Source of the DNA: Polaribacter glomeratus
GTDB taxonomy: Bacteria; Bacteroidota; Bacteroidia; Flavobacteriales; Flavobacteriaceae
Reading direction: 5' to 3'
Assembly (NCBI RefSeq): GCF_002954665.1
Contig: NZ_MSCM01000001.1
Location: 209,183-273,182 of the forward strand
Length of the DNA stretch: 64,000 nucleotides
Shown: positions 1-10,443 of the stretch, in pieces
Numbering within the stretch: the first letter of the stretch is position 1
Layout: every line of letters begins with the position of its first letter
Translations under genes and position numbers: made by a program
Notes under the pieces: model-generated
Told to the model about the DNA's origin: nothing
What the model saw: only the letters and a program-made list of their open reading frames with translations
The model's database searches: none

Positions 1-2
1 CT

Positions 3-1838
3 AATTTCTTAGAAAAATATACTGAAAACGATATATATTCTTATGTAGAAAAGGAAAGAAATAAAAATTTAAAAAACAATTACGGTACAAATATTTTGTT
101 GGATAGCAAGGTGTACCAAATTTACGAAACAGGCGCATTAAAAGCAAAATCTGTTTATTTATATGAAATTACTTCTAAAAACGGAATAGAAAATTACAAA
201 GAATATGATTTAGGACTGTCGGGTAATTATTCAATTTTAAAATCAGAAATTATAAAGAAAGATAAAAGTATAATTCCTGCCGAAAAAACGGGTTCTAGTT
301 TTGTGTTTAACGGTTTAGAAATAGGAGATGTGATTTATGTAGATTATGAAACAACATCTACGGGTTCTGGTCGGTTTTTTAAAGATTTTGTAGATAGCTA
401 TCAGTTTGATTCAGAGAGTTTTTGTTTAAAAACGAGCTATACTTTAATAACACCTAAAAATCTAGATTTTAACTATAAAGTTACAAACGGTACGGTAGCG
501 TATACTAAACAAGCAGAAGATAAGTACGATGTGCATCAATGGCAATTAATTAGTGCGCCAGAATTACCAAAAGGAGAAGATTATATGCCTATAAGTACAG
601 ATTATGCTAGATATTTGCATATTAGTACCATAAAATCGTGGAGCGAAATTGCAAATTGGTATTCAGACTTGGTAAGGTCACAATCTGTATTTAATGCAGA
701 AGTTGAGCAAAAATATAAAGAGATTTTCCCCGAAAAAGACGTGTTAAGTCTATCCGAAGAAGAAAGAGCTAAAAGAATTTATTACTATATAATGAATAAT
801 TTTACCTATAGTTTTGTTGATTTTAAACAGAGTGGCTTTATTCCTCAAAAACCAGCAAAAACCATTTCGTCTAAATTAGGAGATTGTAAAGATTTTTCAA
901 CACTTTTTGCAACGTTTGCAAGAAGAGCGGGTTTAGATGTAAATTTGGTTTTGGTGCTAACTTCCGATTATGGTAAGAAAACGTTACTCTTGCCTTCGCA
1001 AAATTTTAATCATTGTATTGTAAAGGTTAAATTAAATGGAAAAGATCAGTTTTTAGAATTAACAGACAAAAACATGCCGTTTAAATCGATTCCCAATAGT
1101 TTGCTAAATGCAACAGTTTTAGAAATACCTTACAAAGTTGAAAAAAATAAGGAGTATAATTTATTTCATTTAACAAATATGGATGGCATTCCGTCAAACT
1201 TAATATCAGAAGTCTTTATAAAGGTTGATGAAAATAAAACGCAGAATATTACTATAAATTCTAAAATTACAGGAAGTTTAGCTTCTATTTATTTTGATAT
1301 TTTAAATCAAGATAATTTTGAATTGGTAAAAGAAGATATTTTACAAGATTTTAATCAGAGAATAGGAGAGGGATTGGTTTTAGATACAATTCAGAACATT
1401 TCTGCACAAAAAGGAGCAGAATTTTTAACCTACACCACTAAAGTTTATTTAGATGATAAAATGAATGAAATGGGGTCTATGACATTTTTTAAATTGCCCA
1501 TAGTTTCTCATTCCTACAATGCAGGTATTATTAGTTTGGAGGAAAGAAAATATCCAATAGATTATCAGAGTTATGAAAACTCTAATTTTTATAATTCTGT
1601 ATATAATTTAGAAATTCCTAAAGCGAAAAAATTTATAGAAATACCTGAGGATGAAAAGTTTACGTATAAGAAACATTCATTTGAGGTGATGTATAAAGCT
1701 ATTTCAGAAAATCAATTACAAATAACAATTGTTGCAGCTACAGATTTAAGCGATATTTCTGATAAAGAATATGTAGACTTTAAAAGTTACGTTGAAAAGG
1801 TTTTAAAATCAAAAGATATTTTAATCGGTTATAAATAA
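3..1838 (+). CDS. DUF3857/transglutaminase-like protein, 5' partial
   Basis: The reading frame is open to the left edge (from base 3), so the true start lies outside the window; the first in-window candidate start, a TTG at 96, sits inside coding sequence. At least 611 residues are visible. The N-terminal part resembles DUF3857. A transglutaminase-like core follows, with the nucleophile in the GDCKDFSTLF context (Cys at bases 885-887), the histidine in NHCIVKV and the acidic residue in LELTD, so the Cys-His-Asp triad looks complete. A C-terminal beta-rich DUF3858-like part completes it. Such proteins in Bacteroidota are usually exported, but the signal peptide is not visible. Substrate and role are unknown. 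Its last ten bases overlap the 3' end of uvrA on the other strand. Confidence 0.85.
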   Translation, partial: NFLEKYTENDIYSYVEKERNKNLKNNYGTNILLDSKVYQIYETGALKAKSVYLYEITSKNGIENYKEYDLGLSGNYSILKSEIIKKDKSIIPAEKTGSSFVFNGLEIGDVIYVDYETTSTGSGRFFKDFVDSYQFDSESFCLKTSYTLITPKNLDFNYKVTNGTVAYTKQAEDKYDVHQWQLISAPELPKGEDYMPISTDYARYLHISTIKSWSEIANWYSDLVRSQSVFNAEVEQKYKEIFPEKDVLSLSEEERAKRIYYYIMNNFTYSFVDFKQSGFIPQKPAKTISSKLGDCKDFSTLFATFARRAGLDVNLVLVLTSDYGKKTLLLPSQNFNHCIVKVKLNGKDQFLELTDKNMPFKSIPNSLLNATVLEIPYKVEKNKEYNLFHLTNMDGIPSNLISEVFIKVDENKTQNITINSKITGSLASIYFDILNQDNFELVKEDILQDFNQRIGEGLVLDTIQNISAQKGAEFLTYTTKVYLDDKMNEMGSMTFFKLPIVSHSYNAGIISLEERKYPIDYQSYENSNFYNSVYNLEIPKAKKFIEIPEDEKFTYKKHSFEVMYKAISENQLQITIVAATDLSDISDKEYVDFKSYVEKVLKSKDILIGYK

Positions 1839-4690
1839 GAGGTTTCAAGTTCTTTTCTTAAAAATTGGGCGGTGTAGCTTGTTTTATGTTTGGCAACTTC
1901 TTCTGGAGTTCCTTTACATAAAATAGAGCCGCCTTTTTTACCACCTTCCATACCAACATCAATAACGTAATCTGCTAATTTTACAACATCTAAATTATGC
2001 TCAATAATTAAAACAGTATTTCCTTTATCAGCTAATTTATTTAAAACATCCATTAAAACTCTAATGTCTTCAAAATGAAGTCCTGTTGTAGGTTCATCTA
2101 AAATGTAAAAAGTATTTCCGGTGTCTCTTTTAGACAACTCTGATGCCAGTTTTATACGTTGCGCTTCACCACCAGAAAGTGTGGTAGATTGCTGACCAAG
2201 TGTAATATAACCCAAACCAACATCTTTAATTGTTTTTAATTTTCTGTGTATTTTAGGAATCAACTCAAAGAAATCGGTAGCATCTTCAATAGTCATGTTT
2301 AAAACATCCGAAATTGATTTTCCTTTGTATCTAATTTCTAAAGTTTCTCTATTAAAACGCTTTCCTTGGCAGGTTTCACATTCTACTTGTACATCTGGTA
2401 AGAAGTTCATTTCGATAACTCTAACGCCACCACCTTGGCAGGTTTCACAGCGTCCGCCTTTTACATTAAATGAAAATCGTCCAGGTTTGTAACCACGAAT
2501 TGCAGCTTCAGCAGTTTTTGCAAATAAGCTTCTAACTTCAGAAAAAGTGCCAGTATATGTTGCAGGGTTTGATCTAGGAGTTCTACCAATTGGCGATTGG
2601 TCAATATCAATTACTTTATCTACATGCTCTAAACCTTCAATTTTTTTATAAGGCATTGGTTTTTTAACACCTCTATAAATATGAGCATTTAAAATAGGGT
2701 ACAAAGTTTCGTTAATTAAGGTTGATTTTCCGCTTCCAGAAACGCCTGTAACACAAATCATTTTACCTAAAGGAAACTCAACAGAAACATTTTTTAGATT
2801 ATTTCCTGATGCCCCTTTTAGTTTGATAAATTTCCCGTTTCCTTCTCTACGCTCTTTAGGCACTGCAATTACTTTTCTACCCGTTATGTAATCTGCAGTT
2901 AAGGTATTTTGTTTTTTTAAATCTTCGAAAGTTCCTTCGCTAACAATTTGCCCTCCATGTCTACCAGCGCCAGGACCTATATCGAACACAAAATCTGCGT
3001 GTTCCATCATGTCTTTGTCGTGTTCAACAACCAGAACAGAGTTTCCAATATCACGTAATTTTAGCAAAGAATCTATTAATTTTTGATTGTCTCTTTGATG
3101 CAAACCGATACTTGGTTCATCCAAAATGTACAAAACCCCAACTAATTGCGAGCCAATTTGGGTTGCCAAACGAATTCTTTGTGCTTCGCCACCAGAGAGT
3201 GATTTAGAAGTTCTATCTAAGGTTAAATAATCTAAGCCAACATCCAATAAAAACTGAATTCTAGTTCTTATTTCTTTAATGATTTCTGATGCTATGATTA
3301 ATTGCTTTTCTGATAAATCTTTTTCAATGTTTGCAAACCATTTTGCCAATTCTGTAATATCTAATTGAGCTAAATCACTGATATTTTTGTCGGTAATTTT
3401 AAAATGAAGTGCTTCTTTTTTTAATCTTTTTCCTTCGCAAGCAGCACAAGGAACTTCATCCATAAAAGCTTTTGCCCAGCGTTTTATAGAAGTGCTTTCT
3501 GCATTAATATATTGATTGTTAATGAAAGCCAAAATACCTTCAAAGTCAATTTTATAATTTCTAGTAACGCCAACAGTTTTAGATTCTATAGCAAAAGATT
3601 CATTGCCGCCATTTAAAATAATGTCTAAAGCTTCTTTTGGAAGGTCTTTAATTGCATCTGTCAATTTAAACTGATAACGTTCTGCAATATTCTGAATTTG
3701 TTTAAAAATCCAGCTACTTTTTTGTTCTCCTAAAGGGATAATTCCGCCATTTTTTATAGAAACGCTATTATCAGGAATTACTTTATGTAAGTTGATTTCA
3801 TTATTAATTCCTAGTCCGTTACAAGTATCGCAAGCTCCTTTTGGTGAGTTAAATGAAAAATTATTAGGCTCAGGGTTAGGATATGCAATTCCGGATGTTG
3901 GGCACATTAATTCGCGGCTAAAATAGCGAGGTTTTTCGTCATCAATATCAATAACCATCATTATATTATTACCAGAATACAGGGCAGTTTTAATGGTTTC
4001 TTCTAATCGGTTTTCTGCGGATGCGTTAATTAATAATCGATCAATAACTACTTCAATATCATGCGTTTTGTACCTATCTAAACGCATTCCTTTCTCTATT
4101 TCTTTAATTTCGCCATCAACTCTAACTTTTACAAAACCTTGTTTAGATATTTGTTCAAAAAGTTCACGATAATGTCCTTTTCTAGATTTGATTAAGGGCG
4201 CTAAAACAGCTATTTTTTTATCAGCAAAATCAGTAAGAATAAGCTCTTTTATTTGCTCATCAGAATAACTTACCATTTTTTCATTTGTATTGTAAGAGTA
4301 AGCATCTGCTGCTCTTGCAAATAATAATCTTAAAAAATCGTAGATTTCTGTAATCGTCCCAACGGTAGATCTTGGACTTTTATTTGTTGTTTTTTGTTCT
4401 ATAGAAATTACAGGCGAAAGGCCGTCTATTTTATCAACATCTGGTCTTTCTAATCCGCCTAAAAACTGGCGTGCATAAGCAGAAAAGGTTTCTATGTATC
4501 GTCTTTGCCCTTCGGCATAAATGGTGTCAAAAGCTAGAGATGATTTTCCACTTCCGCTTAAACCAGTAATAACGACTAGTTTTTCGCGTGGAATTTTTAC
4601 ATCAATATTCTTTAAATTATGAACTCTTGCTCCGTAAACTTCTATGTATTCTTGGTCTTTCAAAAAAGGGTGGTTTTTGTAAAAGTGCAA
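1829..4690 (-). CDS. uvrA: UvrABC system protein A (excinuclease ABC subunit A)
   Basis: A 953-residue protein of the DNA-damage recognition ATPase of nucleotide excision repair; it loads UvrB onto lesions. Two ABC modules are visible: Walker A GLSGSGKS near residues 43-50 and GVSGSGKST in the second half, with signature sequences [12 protein letters not shown] and [12 protein letters not shown]. Zinc-binding CxxC pairs occur in the first module (CPTSG, then CDTCNGLG) and in the second ([16 protein letters not shown]). The length matches the family (about 940). The start gives about 15 residues before the usual [10 protein letters not shown] beginning. It converges on the transglutaminase gene with a 10-bp overlap and no obvious terminator between them. 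Confidence 0.97.
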   Translation of the reverse strand: MHFYKNHPFLKDQEYIEVYGARVHNLKNIDVKIPREKLVVITGLSGSGKSSLAFDTIYAEGQRRYIETFSAYARQFLGGLERPDVDKIDGLSPVISIEQKTTNKSPRSTVGTITEIYDFLRLLFARAADAYSYNTNEKMVSYSDEQIKELILTDFADKKIAVLAPLIKSRKGHYRELFEQISKQGFVKVRVDGEIKEIEKGMRLDRYKTHDIEVVIDRLLINASAENRLEETIKTALYSGNNIMMVIDIDDEKPRYFSRELMCPTSGIAYPNPEPNNFSFNSPKGACDTCNGLGINNEINLHKVIPDNSVSIKNGGIIPLGEQKSSWIFKQIQNIAERYQFKLTDAIKDLPKEALDIILNGGNESFAIESKTVGVTRNYKIDFEGILAFINNQYINAESTSIKRWAKAFMDEVPCAACEGKRLKKEALHFKITDKNISDLAQLDITELAKWFANIEKDLSEKQLIIASEIIKEIRTRIQFLLDVGLDYLTLDRTSKSLSGGEAQRIRLATQIGSQLVGVLYILDEPSIGLHQRDNQKLIDSLLKLRDIGNSVLVVEHDKDMMEHADFVFDIGPGAGRHGGQIVSEGTFEDLKKQNTLTADYITGRKVIAVPKERREGNGKFIKLKGASGNNLKNVSVEFPLGKMICVTGVSGSGKSTLINETLYPILNAHIYRGVKKPMPYKKIEGLEHVDKVIDIDQSPIGRTPRSNPATYTGTFSEVRSLFAKTAEAAIRGYKPGRFSFNVKGGRCETCQGGGVRVIEMNFLPDVQVECETCQGKRFNRETLEIRYKGKSISDVLNMTIEDATDFFELIPKIHRKLKTIKDVGLGYITLGQQSTTLSGGEAQRIKLASELSKRDTGNTFYILDEPTTGLHFEDIRVLMDVLNKLADKGNTVLIIEHNLDVVKLADYVIDVGMEGGKKGGSILCKGTPEEVAKHKTSYTAQFLRKELETSYL

Positions 4691-4772
4691 AGTTAATTAA
4701 TAATTAATCAAATTTGATTGAAAACTATTTAACAAATAATATACTTTGTAGTATCTTGGCTTAAAAATAATT

Positions 4773-5003
4773 TTGGTGAATTTAATACATGCTGTGCGTT
4801 ATTTTTTTGAAAGACATGGCTTTGGGGTTTTCTCAAGATTTGCAGATAAACTAGGGATGCGTGCTAAAAATGTGCGTATTTTTTTTATTTATATTTCATT
4901 TGTAACAGTAGGTTTGTCGTTTGGTTTGTATTTAACATTGGCTTTTTTATTACGATTAAAAGATATGATTTATACAAAAAGAAGTTCGGTTTTTGATTTG
5001 TAG
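4773..5003 (+). CDS. PspC-like small membrane protein
   Basis: A 76-residue protein with the PspC-type layout: a short amphipathic N-terminus with the FSRFADKLGMRAKNVRIFF segment (equivalent to the GVCGGLA..VRLLF region of PspC), then one hydrophobic span FIYISFVTVGLSFGLYLTL and a basic tail. Start is non-ATG: TTG at 4773 or the adjacent GTG at 4776; there is no ATG nearby. It ends 3 bp before the potassium-channel gene, so the two are probably cotranscribed. The function is inferred only from the family (membrane-stress related); residues specific to any partner cannot be recognised. Confidence 0.7.
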   Translation: MVNLIHAVRYFFERHGFGVFSRFADKLGMRAKNVRIFFIYISFVTVGLSFGLYLTLAFLLRLKDMIYTKRSSVFDL

Positions 5004-5006
5004 TTT

Positions 5007-6005
5007 ATGAAAGGAATAGACTCCAAAATATATATAATTTTTTTGTTAGTTGTATCAGTCCTAACAGTAGGAACGGCTGGTTACATGCTGCTTTCTAATT
5101 ATTCGTTTATAGACGCCGTTTACCAAACAGTAATAACTGTTACAACCGTTGGTTTTGGTGAAGTAAAACCTTTCTCTGAAGAAGAAAAAATTTTTACAAT
5201 TTTCTTAATTTTAACAAGTATTACTATATTTGGGTATGCGGTTTCTACATTCTCTGAGTTCGTGGTTAGTGGAAAATTATTTGATCATTTTAAACATAAA
5301 AGAGTGGAAAAACAAATTGAAAAACTAGAAGGTCATACTATTGTTTGTGGTTATGGTAGAAATGGTAAACAAGCTATTTACAAACTTAAAAATTATGGAA
5401 AGCAGTATGTTGTTATTGAAAAAAGTAAAATTTTAATAGAAAAATTAGATTTCGACGGAATTTTAAATGTAGAAGGAGATAGCACTACAGACGAGGTTTT
5501 ATTAAAAGCAGGCATTTTAAAAGCAAGTAATTTAATTACAGCTTTGCCATCGGATGCAGATAATTTATTTGTGGTTTTAAGTGCAAGACAATTAAATAGA
5601 GATTGCAAAATAATAAGCAGAGCATCTAAAGAAAGTTCTTACAGTAAATTAAAAATTGCGGGCGCAGATAATGTAATTATGCCAGATAAATTAGGTGGTG
5701 ATCATATGGCATCTTTAGTGGTTACACCAGATGTAATTGAATTTGTAGATCGATTAACCATAGAAGGAGAAACAACGGCTAATTTAGAAGAAATTGATGT
5801 AGATGAGCTGCCAAAAAAATATTTAGGTAAAACTATTTTAGATTTAGATTTAAGAAAAAAAACAGGTTGTACGGTTATTGGATTAAGAAACCCAGATAAA
5901 GATTATATTATAAATCCAGAAGCAGATGCAATACTCATTGCAGGTTCTCATTTAATCGTTTTAGGAAGACCAGAACAAATAATAAAATTAAGACAATTGT
6001 TTTAA
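5007..6005 (+). CDS. Potassium channel with RCK (TrkA-N/TrkA-C) domain
   Basis: A 332-residue two-TM potassium channel. The first membrane span is near residues 8-28; a pore loop with the selectivity filter TVTTVGFGE follows, then a second span near 68-88. The cytoplasmic part has a TrkA-N Rossmann fold beginning IVCGYGRNGKQAIYKL (NAD-type glycine motif) and a TrkA-C domain over the last 80 residues (YLGKTILDLDLRKKTG). This is the MthK-like arrangement: ligand binding to RCK gates the channel. It follows the PspC-like gene by 3 bp and is followed by the reductase gene one base later, implying a three-gene transcript. Confidence 0.92.
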   Translation: MKGIDSKIYIIFLLVVSVLTVGTAGYMLLSNYSFIDAVYQTVITVTTVGFGEVKPFSEEEKIFTIFLILTSITIFGYAVSTFSEFVVSGKLFDHFKHKRVEKQIEKLEGHTIVCGYGRNGKQAIYKLKNYGKQYVVIEKSKILIEKLDFDGILNVEGDSTTDEVLLKAGILKASNLITALPSDADNLFVVLSARQLNRDCKIISRASKESSYSKLKIAGADNVIMPDKLGGDHMASLVVTPDVIEFVDRLTIEGETTANLEEIDVDELPKKYLGKTILDLDLRKKTGCTVIGLRNPDKDYIINPEADAILIAGSHLIVLGRPEQIIKLRQLF

Positions 6006-6006
6006 A

Positions 6007-6906
6007 ATGATAAATGTTGTAGTTACGGGTAGTAATGGTTTATTAGGGCAAACGCTTTTAAAATTATTATTATTAGAAAAACATACATACCAAGTTTTTG
6101 GTTTGTCTAAAGGAAAAAATAGAAGCGGTAGAGAAGATTTTACCTATATTTCTATAGACCTTACGGATGAACAAAAACTTAAAAAAAAGTTAACAGAAAT
6201 TGAACCAAATTTTATTATAAACACAGCCGCAATGACACAAGTTGATGATTGTGAAAATAATAAAATTGGGTGCGATTTGCTAAATATAACCGTTGTAAAA
6301 TGGTTGTCAGAAATTTCTAAGGTTTTAGACGCACATTTAATTCATCTTTCTACAGATTTTATTTTTGATGGTAAAAAAGGGAATTATAAAGAAACAGATG
6401 TGGCTAATCCGTTAAGTTATTATGGAATATCTAAGCTAAAATCCGAAGAAATTCTAATCAATTCAACAATCGATTTTACTATTTTAAGAACCATTTTAGT
6501 GTATGGTAAAGTGTTTGATATGAGCAGATCAAACATTGTGCTGTGGGTAAAAGAAATGTTAGAAAAAGGAAAAGAAATTACAATTGTAGAGGATCAATTT
6601 AGAGCACCAACATATGTAGAAGATTTAGCATTGGCTTGTAAAATTTCTATGGATAAGAAAGCAACAGGCATTTATCATATTTCATCTAATACAGTGTTAA
6701 GTGTTTACGAAATCGCTAAGCAAATTGCAGAAACTTTTAATTTAGATAAAAACTTTATACAACCAATTTCTACATCCACATTAAATCAAACAGCAATAAG
6801 ACCACCAAAAACAGGTTTTAACTTATCAAAAACGAATACAGAGTTAGGTTTTTATCCAAAATCATTTTTAGAGGATTTAGAAAAATTTAAAGATTCTATG
6901 TTGTAA
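6007..6906 (+). CDS. SDR family sugar-nucleotide reductase (RmlD-like)
   Basis: A 299-residue extended short-chain dehydrogenase of the RmlD/dTDP-4-dehydrorhamnose reductase type. The N-terminal nucleotide-binding motif is VTGSNGLLGQTLLKLL, followed by NTAAMTQVDDCE and the STDFIFDGKKGNYKETD segment typical of RmlD; the catalytic YxxxK is in YYGISKLKSE. The start overlaps nothing and lies one base after the K+ channel stop, suggesting cotranscription although the functions are unrelated. No other dTDP-rhamnose genes are nearby, so the real substrate is uncertain; it may act on another nucleotide sugar. Confidence 0.85.
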   Translation: MINVVVTGSNGLLGQTLLKLLLLEKHTYQVFGLSKGKNRSGREDFTYISIDLTDEQKLKKKLTEIEPNFIINTAAMTQVDDCENNKIGCDLLNITVVKWLSEISKVLDAHLIHLSTDFIFDGKKGNYKETDVANPLSYYGISKLKSEEILINSTIDFTILRTILVYGKVFDMSRSNIVLWVKEMLEKGKEITIVEDQFRAPTYVEDLALACKISMDKKATGIYHISSNTVLSVYEIAKQIAETFNLDKNFIQPISTSTLNQTAIRPPKTGFNLSKTNTELGFYPKSFLEDLEKFKDSML

Positions 6907-6989
6907 AAACTATTTTTAACGCTCAAAAGTTGTCTTTAGGGCAAATTTATTATCATCTTGCAGAATACGAACTGAAAAACGAACAATAG

Positions 6990-8606
6990 ATGATTATAAG
7001 GAAAAAAATTCTTTCAATGCTTTTATTTGCGCTCCCTACGTTATCCTTTGCCCAAGAATTAACAATAGACCAAAAGATAGAGGAAAAATTTAAACCTTTT
7101 GCCGATGCTGTTAGTTCAGTAGTTTTTTATCCAATCTCAATAGTAGGTATCGATGTCCCAATTGTAGTTATTCTTTTATTATCTGGGGCTTTATTTTTTA
7201 CATTGTATTTTAAGTTTTCTAATATAACCTTACTGGGTGTTGCCATAAGAGCAACCAGCGGGAAGTATGATGATGTTGATCATAATTCAGTAGATGAAAT
7301 GGCAGGAGATCCAACGCCCGGTGGCGATATTTTTGAAACTGTCAAAGCAGATGGGGTTATAGGAGAAGTTACCCATTTTCAAGCTCTAACAGCAGCATTA
7401 TCTGCAACTGTAGGCTTAGGTAATATTGCTGGTGTGGCCGTTGCAATTGCAATTGGAGGTCCTGGAGCTACAGTATGGATGATTTTAGCTGGTTTTTTAG
7501 GGATGTCTACAAAATTAGTAGAAGCCACTTTAGGCGTTAAGTATAGAGAAGTTGGTGCTGATGGTAAAATATATGGAGGCCCAATGTATTATTTACGAAA
7601 AGGCTTAAAAGAAAAGAATTTAGGAGGAATAGGAAAAGTCTTGGCTGGTTTATATGCTGTTTTTGTAATTGGCGGTTCTTTTGGAGGTGGAAATATGTTT
7701 CAAGCAAACCAAGCAGCTGCCCAATTTAAACAACTTTTTGATATAGAGTCTGGATTTATATTCGGAATTGTAATGGCCGTTTTGGTTGGTGTAGTAATTA
7801 TTGGCGGTATTAAAAGAATAGGTCGAGTAACCGAAAAAATTGTGCCTTTTATGGCAATTATGTTTGTGGGTGCTTCTTTAATTATTCTTGGAATGAATTT
7901 TTCAATTATTCCTGAAGCGATGGGTCAAATTTGGGACGGTGCTTTTAAACAAACATCTGTAGTAGGAGGTTTAATAGGGGTTATGATTGTTGGTTTTCAA
8001 AGAGCTGCTTTTTCAAATGAGGCAGGTGTTGGATCAGCATCTATTGCGCATGCAGCAGTTAAAACTAAATTTCCTGCAAGTGAAGGTATTGTAGCGTCTA
8101 TAGGTCCGTTTGTTGATACTGTCATTATTTGTTCTATGACCGCTTTAGTAATTGTTGTTACAAACTTAAGGAGTAACTTATTTACTTATGGTAATTTAGA
8201 TTCAAAAAGTAATGTGCTTTTAAATGCAACTAATCAACCAATAAATGGTGTTGATTTAACTTCGGTTGCTTTTGATTCTGCAATTCCTAATTTTTCTATT
8301 TTATTGACAGTAGCTGTAATTTTATTTGCTTTTTCATCGATGCTTTCATGGTCTTACTATGGTATACAAGGATGGACATATTTATTTGGAAAAGGTAAAG
8401 TAGCAGATATTACTTATAAAGCTTTATTTTTAGTGTTTGTTGTTATTGGTGCGTCTTCTACGTTAGGTTCTGTAATTGAATTTTCGGATGCTATGATTTT
8501 TGCAATGGTATTTCCTAATATCATAGGCTTGTTATTGTTAGCTCCAAAAGTAAAAGTTGAGCTGGCAAGATACTTAAATGCAATTGGTCATAAAAAGCCA
8601 AAATAA
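6990..8606 (+). CDS. Alanine/glycine:cation symporter (AGCS family), copy 1
   Basis: A 538-residue polytopic membrane protein of the AGCS (sodium:alanine symporter) family. An N-terminal signal-like hydrophobic stretch ends in TLSFAQE, as is common for Bacteroidota members. Family motifs include GLGNIAGVAVAI, GGPGATVWMI, YGGPMYYLRKGL, GGNMFQANQAA and FQRAAFSNEAGVGSA. It takes up small neutral amino acids with Na+ (or H+). It is followed 154 bp later by a second copy with the same architecture, an ancient tandem duplication. The ATG at 6990 follows a TAG directly. Confidence 0.93.
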   Translation: MIIRKKILSMLLFALPTLSFAQELTIDQKIEEKFKPFADAVSSVVFYPISIVGIDVPIVVILLLSGALFFTLYFKFSNITLLGVAIRATSGKYDDVDHNSVDEMAGDPTPGGDIFETVKADGVIGEVTHFQALTAALSATVGLGNIAGVAVAIAIGGPGATVWMILAGFLGMSTKLVEATLGVKYREVGADGKIYGGPMYYLRKGLKEKNLGGIGKVLAGLYAVFVIGGSFGGGNMFQANQAAAQFKQLFDIESGFIFGIVMAVLVGVVIIGGIKRIGRVTEKIVPFMAIMFVGASLIILGMNFSIIPEAMGQIWDGAFKQTSVVGGLIGVMIVGFQRAAFSNEAGVGSASIAHAAVKTKFPASEGIVASIGPFVDTVIICSMTALVIVVTNLRSNLFTYGNLDSKSNVLLNATNQPINGVDLTSVAFDSAIPNFSILLTVAVILFAFSSMLSWSYYGIQGWTYLFGKGKVADITYKALFLVFVVIGASSTLGSVIEFSDAMIFAMVFPNIIGLLLLAPKVKVELARYLNAIGHKKPK

Positions 8607-8760
8607 AGGTTAAAAAAACAAATTTCTTAAGGTCCAATTTTTAGGTTTAATCAAAGCTAGAGAAAATGGATTTTATTTTTGGTTATAATTATAGTAATTT
8701 TTCAAGTTTTTTTATGATATTGCGGTTCACTAACAAATAAACATTAATTTAACGAAAATC

Positions 8761-10431
8761 ATGAAGAAAAAATTTCTTTCATTGCTTTTATTAGCAATTC
8801 CAATGTTATCATTTGCACAAGAAAAAGGATTAGATGAACAGGTAAATGATGCATTTATGCCATTCGCAACTTGGTGGGAAAACTTAGTTTTAACAACAGT
8901 ACCAATTGCAGGCTATAATATTCCTTTCGTAGTTCTATTATTAGTTTCTGGTGCAACTTTTTTTACTATTTATTTCAAATTTCCTGGTTTTACAAAGTTT
9001 AAGACTGCTATAAATACCGTAAGAGGTAAATATGTAGATATCGAAAAACATGGTGTTGATAAGTTATATAATAATGACGAAGCTTTAGCAGTAGAAGATA
9101 TTGCAGACACAATTCGTGATGAAAGTGCTCATGGCGAAGTATCACATTTTCAAGCGTTAGCAACCGCAGTTTCGGGAACCGTTGGTTTAGGAAATATTGC
9201 AGGTGTTGCCGTTGCAATTGGTTTAGGTGGTCCAGGAGCAACTTTTTGGATGGTTGTTTGTGGATTATTAGGGATGTCTACAAAATTTGTAGAATGTACT
9301 TTAGGAGTAAAATATAGAGATGTAGGTGAAGACGGTACTATCTATGGTGGTCCAATGTATTATTTATCAAAAGGATTTAAAGAAATCGGTTTTGGCGCTG
9401 CAGGTAAAGTATTAGGTGTAATTTTCGCAATACTTTGTGTTGGTGCATCTTTTGGAGGTGGTAATGCATTTCAATCTAACCAAGCTGCTGTTCAAATTAG
9501 CTCATTGTTTAATTTACAAGGAGGTTCTAATGGCGTAATTATTGGAGTTATACTTGCTATTTTAGTAGGTATTGTAATTATTGGTGGTATTAAACGTATT
9601 GCTAAAATTACTGAAAAAATTGTGCCTTTTATGGCAGGTTTATACATTGTAGCATCGTTGATAATTATTTTAGCAAATTTTAGTGATATTGGTTTTGCTT
9701 TTCAATTAATTAAGGATGGAGCATTTTCTCCAATGGCCGGACTTGGTGGTTTAGTAGGAGTATTAATTGTTGGTTTTCAAAGAGCAGCGTTTTCTAATGA
9801 AGCGGGTGCAGGTTCTGCTGCAATTGCACATTCTGCTGTTCGTACAAAATATCCAGCATCCGAAGGGGTTGTTGCTCTTTTAGAGCCATTTATTGATACG
9901 GTTGTTATTTGTACAATGACAGCTTTAGTTATTATTTTCTTTAATATTAACGGTACAGACGCACAATCGGTATTTAATTATACTGCTGCACACGGAAGTA
10001 GCGTTATTTTAAATTCTACTGGTGAAACAATAAATGGAGTAGATTTAACATCAATGGCATTCGATTCTGTAATTCCGCATTTCTCTTATGTATTAACTGT
10101 TGCAATTGTATTATTTGCATTTTCTACGATGATTTCTTGGTCGTATTACGGTTTACAATCTTGGAAGTATTTATTTGGTAAAGGTAAAGCTGCAGATATA
10201 ACGTATAAAATATTATTTTTAATATTTGTTGTTATTGGTGCTGCTGCAACATTAGATGCAGTAATTAAGTTTTCTGATGCAATGATTTTAGCATTGGTTT
10301 TCCCAAATATGATAGGTTTATTATTCTTGTTTCCAAAAGTAAGACAAGAAATGAAGCGTTACTTGGGTGCAATTACAATGAAGAAAGAAGCAATTCAAGA
10401 TGGTGCTATCGATGTAACTAAACACATGTAA
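8761..10431 (+). CDS. Alanine/glycine:cation symporter (AGCS family), copy 2
   Basis: A 556-residue AGCS symporter paralogous to the preceding gene: the same signal-like start (MLSFAQE), the same GLGNIAGVAVAIGLGGPGA, YGGPMYYLSKGF, GGNAFQSNQAA and FQRAAFSNEAGAGSA motifs. It differs mainly at the N-terminal loop, in the loop between the late membrane spans and at the C-terminus, which carries about 20 extra residues. Synonymous positions differ widely, so the duplication is old. The pair probably differ in substrate preference or regulation; the sequence does not say which amino acid each carries. Confidence 0.93.
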   Translation: MKKKFLSLLLLAIPMLSFAQEKGLDEQVNDAFMPFATWWENLVLTTVPIAGYNIPFVVLLLVSGATFFTIYFKFPGFTKFKTAINTVRGKYVDIEKHGVDKLYNNDEALAVEDIADTIRDESAHGEVSHFQALATAVSGTVGLGNIAGVAVAIGLGGPGATFWMVVCGLLGMSTKFVECTLGVKYRDVGEDGTIYGGPMYYLSKGFKEIGFGAAGKVLGVIFAILCVGASFGGGNAFQSNQAAVQISSLFNLQGGSNGVIIGVILAILVGIVIIGGIKRIAKITEKIVPFMAGLYIVASLIIILANFSDIGFAFQLIKDGAFSPMAGLGGLVGVLIVGFQRAAFSNEAGAGSAAIAHSAVRTKYPASEGVVALLEPFIDTVVICTMTALVIIFFNINGTDAQSVFNYTAAHGSSVILNSTGETINGVDLTSMAFDSVIPHFSYVLTVAIVLFAFSTMISWSYYGLQSWKYLFGKGKAADITYKILFLIFVVIGAAATLDAVIKFSDAMILALVFPNMIGLLFLFPKVRQEMKRYLGAITMKKEAIQDGAIDVTKHM

Positions 10432-10443
10432 AAAGCATTAATA

